NCBI GenBank assembly: GCA_030220185.1
Contig: JASPKZ010009935.1
Coordinates: 62,001 to 126,000, forward strand
Source: Diploptera punctata
Lineage: Eukaryota; Arthropoda; Insecta; Blattodea; Blaberidae
Reading direction: 5' to 3'
Length of the DNA: 64,000 bases
Of the stretch, positions 55,962-64,000 are shown in pieces. The translations under genes were made by a program, and so were the position numbers. Each line of letters opens with the position of its first letter. The first letter of the stretch is position 1. The notes beneath the pieces are model-generated. The model had not been told where the DNA came from, did no database searches, and saw only the letters and a program-made list of their open reading frames with translations.

Positions 55962-58682
55962 TTGTCAGTACCATTGTCCCCTTTCATGCCAAACCCATCT
56001 CAACACACCCCATCAACATCAGACATTTTAAAATCACGTTTCTCTTTCAACAGCAATACGCTCAAAATAACTCACTATAATGCACAGTCACTCCTGTTCC
56101 ATTTCTCAGAATTCCAAACTATATTTTCAACACAAAATATGCATGCTATTCTAATTTCCGAAACATGGCTGAAAAATACACTTCCTTCTTCTCTTGTAAA
56201 CATGCAAAATTACAACTTGATAAGGAATGACAGAACAGGGAAAAATGGAGTTGGTGTGGCGATGTATATATGTTCCGATCTGCAACCAAAAATTATATCC
56301 CATTCGCCTAGTGAATACTCATCTCGACCTGAATATCTATTTATAGAAATTAGAACAAAAATGCAGAAATGTTTATTAGAAGTAGTTTATAAGCCCCCAA
56401 ATGTCGGTCACCTGCATGACATTGAAACAGTTCTCCATAATCTGATACAATCTTATGAACATGTAATTGTACTTGGAGATTTCAACACTAACCTATTAGC
56501 CACAAATTCTTATAACACTATACACTATATTCCAGTCTTGCAATATGACAATACTGCCTTCAGAACCAACCCATCATACTAACTACTCTGACACACTACT
56601 AGACTTAATTATAATAAATAATCCTCATAAAGTTATAACTAGTGGACAGATAGAAGCTTCAGGCATCTCTGCACATGACTTAATATACATTGAATATTCA
56701 CTCCTTTGCCCTAAACGTAGGCCTAGACTTGTAACATACAGAGACTTGAAATATATAAATAATGATCAATTAATTGATGATGCTGCAAAGCTTCCTTGGA
56801 ACAACATATGGACACTTAGGACTGTAGACGAGAAAGTTGAACATTTTAATGACATGATTTTACAATTGTACGACAAACATGCACCTATCAAGACTAGACG
56901 TATAAACAGACCACCTGTACCCTGGATGTCTGATAATATCCACTTGCTTATGACTGAGAGAGACACAGCATACAGGAGGAATAAAGAACTGACAGACTTA
57001 CAGACATACAAACATCTGAGGAATAAAGTCAATCAGATTGTTCGAAATGCAAAACTAAAATATGCCCATTGTATTATTACACAATCCATGTCCAACTCAT
57101 CTGACATGTGGAAAAATTTAAGATCAATAGGCCTCTGTCAAAATAAACTACAGGTAGAAACAGCTGACCTACCACTAGATGAGTTGAATGACCATTTCAC
57201 CCGCCTCCATACTGACAACTCACAACACAAACAACAGACAATAGATGAACTAGCGTCATATTCCCAACCCACCCGATAAAAATTATTTTCTTCCTATATC
57301 TCACCTGATGACACCAAAAGAGCAGTATTACGCATTAAATCTAAAGCACAAGGAATAGACAATATAACAATAACTCTTCTGCAAAAAATAATTGACATTA
57401 TTCTCCCGACAATAACCCACATTTTTAATGCCTCTATAATGACCGGGACCTATCCCAGACTCTGGAAAATGGCTCTAGTTCGTCCTACACTGAAATCAAA
57501 CACTCCCACAACACTCAATGATTATAGACCAATTAGTATTCTTCCCTGTTTATCTAAAGCACTGGAACACATAATACACTCACAGTTAACAGACTACCTC
57601 ACCACACACGACTTACTTGATGAGCATCAGTCTGGTTTTAGAACAGGACATCATACAAGTACTACACTACTTGATATTGTAGAGGACATAAGAGACTTAA
57701 TGGACAAAAGCAAACTCACCGCAATAGTCCTACTCGACTACAGCAAAGCCTTTGACACAGTAGATATAGACTTAATGCTAGCGAGACTAAAGACACTACA
57801 TCTGTCGGAAAACTGCCTTGATTGGTTTAGATCTTACCTCACTAATCATCAGCAATCAGTTTCTGTTAATAATTGCATTTCATCCTGGTGCTTGGTGAGG
57901 AAAAGGGTACCTCAAGGCGGCGTCCTCACTCCTCTTCTCTTCTCAGTTTATATTAATGATGTGACCAAGAAACTACAACACTGCAAGCATCATCACCTTT
58001 ACGCCGACTACTTACAGATTTACACACACTTTAGGCCTGACGAAATTAAGGAATATATTGACAAAGTAAACACTGACCTCAGACATATATCTTTATGGTC
58101 CAGACAATATGGGCTAAAACTAAATTTAAAAAAACCCAAGCAATAATTATCGGACATCCGAGACTATTACACTCCATAAACAATGGCAATATGCCGGCTG
58201 TCATATTAGGTAACGAACAAATTCCTTATACCGACATCGTTAAAAACTTGGGACTTTACTTAGATTCAAATTTAAATTGGCATATCCAAGTAAAACAAAC
58301 ATCTAAAAAGATCTTCTCCATGATGCATTCCCTAAAGCATCTCAAAAATGTTCTTCCTACAGCTCTTAAAAGAATTTTAATTCAAACCTTAGTGATGCCA
58401 CATTTTGACTAGTGTGACATTCTACTAACTGACATAAGTGACGGATTGTCGGACAGACTGCAGCGTGTCCATAATATGTGTATCAGATTCATATTTAATG
58501 TTCGAAAATACGATCACATTTCTCCATTTTTCCACGAATTGTCTTGGCTACATCTAACAGAGAGAAGAAAATCGCATTGTCTAATTCTCTTATTTAAGAT
58601 CCTACATACCTCGATTCCCAATTATTTATCATCTCGTTTCCAGTATCTATCCTCAAACCATAACTTAAACACAAGATCATAA
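55962..58682 (+). pseudogene. LINE ORF2: endonuclease and reverse transcriptase
   Basis: Endonuclease motifs in order: ITHYNAQSLLFHFSEF, LISETWLKNTL, VVYKPPNVG, IVLGDFNTNLL, then (new frame from 56545) SAHDLIYIEYS. RT motifs: PTLKSNTPTTLNDYRPISIL, TAIVLLDYSKAFDTVDID, VPQGGVLTPLLFSVYIND and HLYADYLQIY, where the catalytic box has Y in place of the second D. A C-terminal helix-rich region follows (57439-58682). Frame changes near 56570, 57280, 58120 and 58440. Clade CR1/Jockey is inferred from motif order and the lack of RNase H. Confidence 0.82.
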
Positions 58683-58895
58683 CATAGTCTCTTGCTTAAT
58701 ATACTGCAACATAGGACATTATATCACTCCATGTCATATACTATCTTCACTTCTCGCAACTGGAATTCCCTACCACAAGAAATAAGGGGCTGCCGAACAT
58801 TGGCAACTTTTAAAAGAAATCTAAATTTATATTTGCTCTAACCTCGACTTCATCGTTACCCAGTGTAAGGTATATATATTAATTGGTGTTTCTCG

Positions 58896-59247
58896 GTCCC
58901 GCGCCGTAGCCGAGTGGTTAAGGTAGGAAGCCTTGGTGCAGAGCTACGGGACTTGCGCTGGTTCGAGTCTCCATGGGGGAAGAAATTTTCTCATGGTATT
59001 TCGGCCAGTATGGGACCGGTGCCCACCCAGCATCGTGAGGCAATTGGGTAGCTACAATAAGTAGCGGCTCCAGGTTGAGGAACCAGCTATAACGGCTGGG
59101 GGACTCGACATGCTAACCACATGTCACCCCTACACTGGCTGTTGATCATCTACCTCTGTGATTGACACATGTGGATGTGAAGGGCCAGCAGCCGGCTGGT
59201 AAAAGGGCAACCGCTGAAAAGTGGAAAGACCCTCAATCGGAATCGGT
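58896..59247 (+). mobile_element. tRNA-Ser-like SINE, family 3
   Basis: Flanked by TGTTTCTCG at 58887-58895 and 59248-59256. The head GCGCCGTAGCCGAGTGGTTA has a good A box and CTGGTTCGAGTCTCC a good B box; the order and length fit tRNA-Ser. The body includes CACCCAGCATCGTGAGGCAA and AAAGGGCAACCGCTGAAAAG. Confidence 0.88.
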
Positions 59248-59276
59248 TGTTTCTCGTATAATTTATCATATTCATA

Positions 59277-59325
59277 CTATTATTATTATAATAATAATTA
59301 TTATTATCATCATCATTATTATATT

Positions 59326-59356
<31 letters not shown>

Positions 59357-59375
59357 TATTATCCTATTATTATTG
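59277..59375. repeat. (TTA)n/(ATA)n microsatellite
   Basis: Imperfect TAT/ATT repeats, probably grown at the LINE's 3' UTR. A further pure run is at 59684-59724. Confidence 0.85.
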
Positions 59376-59591
59376 TTATTATCGTATAAAATGTTGTTTG
59401 TACATGAAATTTACATTGCTACATTTAATGTATCTTTAACTGTTTATAATTAGTGTAGTGTACATCTATATTTGTCAAATATTTATTTGTATTTGTGCTG
59501 GTTGAGTGGAAGAGAAGGCCTTATGGCCTTAACTCTGCCAGAGTAAATAAAACATTATTATTATTGTATTCACGTAGACTCAAGACAACCC

Positions 59592-59640
59592 TTGAGGATG
59601 CCAGACACAGTCTTTGGCGAAACGTCGGGGAACTACAAGC
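59592..59640 (+). ncRNA. Hammerhead-like motif outside a recognised PLE
   Basis: Core UUGAGGA, extra U, stem GCCA/UGGC (with a partial GAC/GUC continuation), GAAA, palindrome ACGU, C. The first C of CUGA is U. Followed by CGGGGAACTACAAGC and a dinucleotide-rich repeat. Typical of hammerhead-like repeats I recall from other metazoan genomes. Confidence 0.55.
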
Positions 59641-59680
59641 TTCACGACCATGGCCTACAGCCCAAAAATCTTCTTCAAGA

Positions 59681-59721
<41 letters not shown>

Positions 59722-59759
59722 GTAATTATTATAATCAATGTCCTCATTTCTTGACGGTT

Positions 59760-60460
59760 ATATTTTTACAGTGAAAGATCATCACTCTTTCGACCAAGGT
59801 GGTTTTTTTCTTCTAGCTTATCAACTTTGACTAGTCCGGCATGGGTAACCCTATCGGCAGCAATGCAACCACCGGCATAGCTCTCGGGATCATTTAAGCA
59901 TACAAACCACTCCACCACGACAAGATAAAGATACCATGGAGGGAATAAGAATAATTCTGGAGATAATTAAAGAACAGAAATTGATATGAGTTGGGCAGTC
60001 TAAAGGATAGAAAATAGAAGAATTTCAAAAATGATCTTAGAATAGAATGCCAAAAGCAAAAGAAAAAAATAGAGAAATCCATGAGAGTAATGGATGGAAT
60101 CAAGAGGAATTATGAACAGGAAGAATTTGAGAGAACATGATGCTCAAGATAAAAATTTATATAGGATTAAAATTACTTTGGATTGAAGAAAATCTTCTGT
60201 ATTGTACTTTTTCTTTTTAATAAAAAAATATACTGTGATTATTTTAAATCTTCTGTGCACTGTTGTGAAGATGTTGGTAGTCAAGAGTCTAATAATTTCC
60301 AAACTATAAAGATGTGGGTTTCTTGGTATCTTGCAAAATATTTCCAATAACAGGAGCAATGACAATTAATATACTAATTTATATAACTTTTTTTTCTTTC
60401 TCTAAATAGATTTAGCCTATAATTAAATAAACAGTTTTTTTTTTTTTTGCTGTTTTTCAG
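59760..60460. other. VWA8 intron 3' end, no recognised feature
   Basis: Apart from a T-rich tract before exon (f), nothing recognised. Confidence 0.4.
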
Positions 60461-60612
60461 GAGTTCCCAAATGAAAGTCTAGCAAGTGTGGTGCGCAACG
60501 TTTTTGATTTTGATAGCTATAGTAAAGAAGTCCAAGAGATTTTGGTTCAAACATTACACAAGCATGGTATTCCTGTTGGAGCAGATCCCACCAATATAAA
60601 TTTGGCTAAAGA
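60461..60612 (+). CDS. VWA8: VWA8 exon (f)
   Basis: Follows CTGTTTTTCAG. It encodes EFPNESLASVVRNVFDFDSY, SKEVQEILVQTLHKHGIPVG, then ADPTNINLAKE. This is the segment after the lid of the AAA+ module in VWA8. The donor GTAAGG begins at 60613, leaving two bases (GA) of a glutamate codon, so the next exon must begin with a purine or pyrimidine completing GAN. No further exon is visible up to 64000. Confidence 0.9.
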
Positions 60613-61010
60613 GTAAGGAAAACTAAATATTGTTGTGATATTTTGCTTCAGAAGTAAATATTTTGTTAACATTATATCTCTCAATCTAAAGTAGGTAATA
60701 TGAAATTCTACTTATTGTGCAGTTTTAAAAATCCATTTTAAATACATTTTTATTTGAAATGTTGTATTATGTGTATTTCAAACTAACTTGAAAGAATAAA
60801 CTCTGAAGATACAGTATTAATATATCATATGTTTATTTAGTTATTTTAAAAGTGGGGATACATTGATGTTGTATCAGTTGAGTGCATATTGAATGTGCCC
60901 TTCCTTAAATCACAGTTTTAAATAGATATGATGTCAGCATTTTAAGTTAGTCTTTTACTTCGGAATACAATAAAAATATAGAATATATTTTTGTAACAAT
61001 GTAGAATGTA
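60613..61010. other. Intron, no recognised feature
   Basis: AT-rich; nothing recognised. Confidence 0.4.
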
Positions 61011-61016
61011 TTTTGA

Positions 61017-61395
61017 AAAGAAAAATTAATGCTTGAACCGGGACTTGAACCCTGGACCTCTTATTCTCCATATGAGTTTACTATCCATTACACCATTCAA
61101 GCTATGATACAAACATTAACATTTCTTTCTTCATATACAATTCTTAAATCATCTGAAGGCAGATAAACATCATTACCAAAGCCAATGGCTAGCTTCTATT
61201 GAAATATTTTTAATGAGAATTGTGTATGAAAAGAGTTTCGTAGTTTGTATCGTAGCTTGAATGGTGTAATAGATAGCATGCTCATATGGAGAATGAGAGA
61301 TCTAGGGTTCAAATCCCAGTTCAAGCATTAATTTTTCTTTTAGGTAAAATTGAATCATTTACCTCATAGTGTGAATTCCTAAAATAAGTAATTAA
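61017..61395. repeat. Palindrome ending in tRNA-like cloverleaves (3), PLE-type extension
   Basis: The right tRNA-like unit (61253-61327, plus) folds completely: acceptor GCTTGAA/TTCAAGC, D arm GGTGTAATAGATAGCA, anticodon arm CTCAT/ATGAG with loop ATGGAGA, T arm CTAGGGTTCAAATCCCAG. The left unit (61030-61103, minus) is almost the same. Both are followed outward by AATTTTTCTTTT-type ends. Right of it comes CCTCATAGTGTGAATTCC, TAAAATAAGTA, the PLE-type 3' extension also seen at 11086-11128. Confidence 0.78.
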
Positions 61396-62078
61396 TATTT
61401 CTTTACAAAGTAATAATCTCCAGTAATTGAAAATGTTAAATTTAAAATATCACACCAAATAGAATATATATTTATAACTAATCCATTAGGCAACCTTTTT
61501 ATCCTCTATACAGATTGATTCACAAGTTTAATATAAAAATTCAACAAATTATTGCTGACTGTTTTCTTAAGAAGTTTATATTATTTTATATCTTATTTCA
61601 AAACTGATATAAAGCTATAATCATTTTTATTTCATCATTCGATGTTTAATTTTGAAGAATGTAGGAGTATAATCAGAAAAATTCATAATTTATTTGTGTT
61701 CTCATAGTCATAGCTATGAAACATCTTCATTAAGTAGATTAGTTGAACAGATTTTTAACAGTGATAACTTTTTTAACATCTCATATATAATGATCCTCAA
61801 AAACCAACAAAATTAATGAATTTTTAATTCCTGTCTTAGCTAAGAAATCAGTTTTACAACCTTAAGAGGGTAATAGCAGTTCTTCTGGCAGTAAAAAAAT
61901 GTTTATTAATATCTAAATGAAATGACGCTGTGAGATTGATTTTAATTAGTAAATGTTAGAATTTAATTAGAATTAAAATTCAAACAATTTATTAATTAGT
62001 CAAACAATGTTTGAAGACTTGCTTCAATCAAATTAAGTAAAAGTTATTGATGTTATAATTCAAATTTTTATAAATGTA
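61396..62078. other. Intron, no recognised feature
   Basis: Nothing recognised. Confidence 0.4.
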
Positions 62079-62174
62079 ATTGCTGATTAAGTTATGTAGA
62101 TAGGAAATAACACTATGAGGTTTTTTAATATTGTTTATTTTTTATTTCACTCACCTCATATTTCATAACTCCTA

Positions 62175-62218
62175 GCATACCCAGGGTTTCGTCACCTCCT
62201 TTGTGACATTCTCAATGG
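62175..62218 (-). ncRNA. Hammerhead-like motif, PLE-A
   Basis: Minus strand: core UUGAGAA (first C is U, G8 is A), then UGUCAC/GUGAC stem, GAAA, palindrome ACCCUGGGU, then A. Stem II and III are perfect. The core changes would be expected to abolish catalysis; the other family A copies share them. Confidence 0.5.
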
Positions 62219-62815
62219 TGTGTCACGTTCACAATTTACGTCCGGCTGCCTTCTATCCTGCAGACTGACCTCCGTGCCATCTGATGGGTAACTAGAAGTA
62301 GAGAGAGGCTGTAAGAGAAGGACCTGTATTACCGAACTTCCAAATCAGTCCTCTCTCCTTATAACCGGGTATTTCAAAATTCATAGTTGTATTTTCATTC
62401 TTGCATATGTAAATATTTTCCCAAATTGTGAGTTCCTTCGGTTTTTCCAATTGTTTAAGTAATTTTGTTTTGGTTTCTATTCTATGTTTTTCTGACCAGG
62501 CATGTGCAGCTATTGCAGATTTTTCGGTTTCTCCATTTTTAACATTTCTGAGGTGTTCCTTTAATCTTGTATTTAGATTCCTTTTGTTTTTCCTATGTAT
62601 ATCTTTTCACAATCTTTACAATTAATTTGATAAATTCCCGATTTTTTGCAGTCTTCAATCTTTTCATTTTTGTTGGTTTTTATTAAATTACCTAAGCTGT
62701 AATCATTTTTCGGTGCTAATTTAATGTTGAATTTGTTGAAGATTTTTTGAAACTTGTCAAATACTAAAGGATGGTATGTGAACTTCTTGAATTTTTTACC
62801 AATATTTTTATCTGT

Positions 62816-63357
62816 CCTTTAGTATTTGACAAGTTTCAAAAAATCTTCAACAAATCAACATTAAATTAGCACCGAAAAATGATTACAGCTTAGGTAATTT
62901 AATAAAAACCAACAAAAATTAAAAGATTGAAAACTGCAAAAAATCGGGAATTTATCAAATTAATTGTAAAGATTGTGAAAAGATATACATAGGAAAAACA
63001 AAAAGGAATCTAAACACAAGATTAAAGGAACACCTCAGAAATGTTAAAAATGGAGAAACCGAAAAATCTGCAATAGCTGCACATGCCTGGTCAGAAAAAC
63101 ATAGAATAGAAACCAAAACAAAATTACTTAAACAATTGGAAAAACCGAAGGAACTCACAATTTGGGAAAAAATTTACATATGCAAGAATGAAAATACAAC
63201 TATGAATTTTGAAATACCCGGTTATAAGGAGAGAGGACTGATTTGGAAGTTCGTTGGTCAGCCATCAGATGGCGCAGAGGTCAGTTTGCAGGATAGAAGG
63301 CAGTCGGATGTCAGTTGTGAACGTGACACAGCATTGAGAATTTCACAAATGATGTAA
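62816..63357 (+). pseudogene. GIY-YIG end of PLE family A
   Basis: Forward piece with KSGIYQINCKDCEKIYIGKT (about 62943-63003), EKSAIAAHAWSEKHRIETKT and ELTIWEKIYICKN, ending WKFVGQPSDGAEVS. A short break at 62930 (TAA) interrupts the frame upstream. The inverted left arm (62600-62340, minus) encodes the same domain with a frameshift. Confidence 0.82.
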
Positions 63358-63689
63358 CGAAACCCTGGGTTTGCGAGGAGTTATGAAGTATGAGGTGAGT
63401 GAAATAAAAAATAAGCAATTGCTGATATTTATTCAATTTGGGTTTAATAATTTTTTCTTGAAAAATTTCTCCTTCAGATGCAATAATTTCAAAAGAATGA
63501 ACTGTGTTTATAGTTTATCAAGAAAAAACGCATATTTGGCATTATCTCTTTCTTTTACTTAGTTTAATCTCTCCCTTTTTATATACTTTTGTAAGCAGTA
63601 AGCCAACCAAGCCTTATAGGGACATGACCTGTCAGGAGATTATTTTGATAACTCGTATCACATACATAGTTTTTATGGTCACATGAAGA

Positions 63690-64000
63690 CATGGAGGGCC
63701 TCTCGGGTGAGTGATCGGTTAAAGGTCATGGTTATCTCAGAGACAGTACCAACATTTAAGATGAAGGATACCATTCATTCATCCATCCATCCAATGGCTG
63801 ATTGGCTCAAATTCGAGCTTTGGCCTCCCTTAACTTCTGCCTCTAATCATTTCTATTTTTTACAGCAAGCCTCCAGTTGCACACTTAAGTAGGTTTGCAG
63901 CATCTTTCTTAATACCATCCTCCCATCGTTTTTCGGTCTTCCAACCCATCTATTCCGCATAAAACTTGCTGTAAGCATCTTTTTTGGTGCTCGGTCTGTT
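63690..64000 (-). mobile_element. LINE tail (RTE-like), runs off the window
   Basis: The minus strand encodes KRWEDGIKKDAANLLKCATG, a usual ending of an arthropod non-LTR reverse transcriptase, with an adjoining degenerate segment. A (GGAT)n/(GAAT)n tract (63772-63795) marks the likely 3' end. The 5' part lies beyond 64000. Confidence 0.6.

Larger units (their letters stand above)
55000..59567 (+). mobile_element. CR1/Jockey-group LINE, nearly complete
   Basis: ORF1 (55158-55706), ORF2 (55962-58682), 3' UTR with GGTTGAGTGGAAGAGAAGG and TATGGCCTTAACTCTGCCAG, and a final AATAAAACATTATTATTATT tail. A SINE (58896-59247) and a microsatellite have been inserted in the 3' UTR. The 5' edge is uncertain. 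Confidence 0.82.
62089..63417 (-). mobile_element. Penelope-like element, family A, inverted double copy
   Basis: Flanked by AATTGCTGAT at 62079-62088 and 63418-63427. The 3' extension (TAAGTTATGTAGATAGG) is at the left, a minus-strand 3' piece to 62815, and a plus-strand piece from 62816 to the end. A 60-base insertion-like string (GATGGGTAACTAGAAGTAGA) at about 62283-62335 splits the left piece. Both pieces encode the GIY-YIG region. Confidence 0.9.

Noticed and set aside
59162..59440. Isoleucine/tyrosine-rich open frames
   Set aside because: They come from the TAT/ATT microsatellite.
61253..61327. Functional tRNA gene
   Set aside because: The cloverleaf is complete, but the anticodon loop lacks the usual U33 pattern, and an inverted second copy lies 150 bases away within a repeat. 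Treated as tRNA-like repeat.
63861..63900. Next VWA8 exon after TTTTTTACAG
   Set aside because: The following residues do not match VWA8 and the minus-strand LINE tail explains the sequence.

Overview
This is an AT-rich piece of an arthropod genome, most likely a large-genome insect; I cannot fix the order. The only host gene I can support is one on the + strand, the AAA+ ATPase gene VWA8. Six internal exons (8705-8909, 9762-9910, 25156-25312, 36256-36436, 43411-43616, 60461-60612) have consistent AG/GT borders and compatible phases. They total about 1.05 kb of coding sequence spread over 52 kb. The gene's start and its C-terminal VWA-domain exons lie outside the window. Everything else recognisable is intronic or flanking transposable-element DNA.

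The dominant elements are Penelope-like elements (PLEs), which carry a reverse transcriptase followed by a GIY-YIG nuclease. I separate at least six families (labels A-F are mine). Family A has a nearly full-length copy at 31235-34377, plus copies at 245-1266, 44006-44180, 44576-44828 and 62089-63417. Family B is at 22310-22550 and 28563-29362. Family C is at 9948-9996, 10499-10722 and 25383-26886. Family D is at 29552-29998, 47568-50714 and 51700-52335. Family E is at 12520-13847, 27781-27926, 28045-28370 and 50775-50960. Family F is at 1693-2180 and 5690-7870. Most copies have the same plan: a 3' extension, the 3' end of the element, and an inverted second piece of the same element at the other end. 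Many are flanked by 10-16 bp target-site duplications that can be read directly. Close to the ends most families share a motif that looks like a minimal hammerhead ribozyme: CUGANGA, U, a 5-6 bp stem, GAAA, a short palindrome, then U plus a non-G base.

Other elements: a pogo/Tigger-like transposon with TIRs (2288-5156); a hAT relic broken by a LINE tail, a PLE and a SINE (10867-14314); a Ty3/gypsy LTR retrotransposon with two LTRs (16280-21740); a hAT element with TIRs and an 8-bp duplication (45047-47295); a Tc1/mariner-like transposon (52340-54491); RTE-, I- and CR1-type non-LTR retrotransposons (42106-43271, 38864-41784, 55000-59567); a hAT MITE and two TTAA-flanked (piggyBac-type) insertions; three tRNA-derived SINE families; several tails of RTE-like LINEs; and a degenerate copy of a zinc-cluster protein that I cannot assign to a family (22690-24430).

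The most notable features are the hammerhead-like motif shared by diverged PLE families and by simple palindromes, 43-49 bp insertions that hold little more than a PLE 3' extension yet have 12-13 bp duplications, and palindromes that end in two inverted tRNA-like cloverleaves. The introns are a layered record of nested insertions whose order can be read from the duplications.
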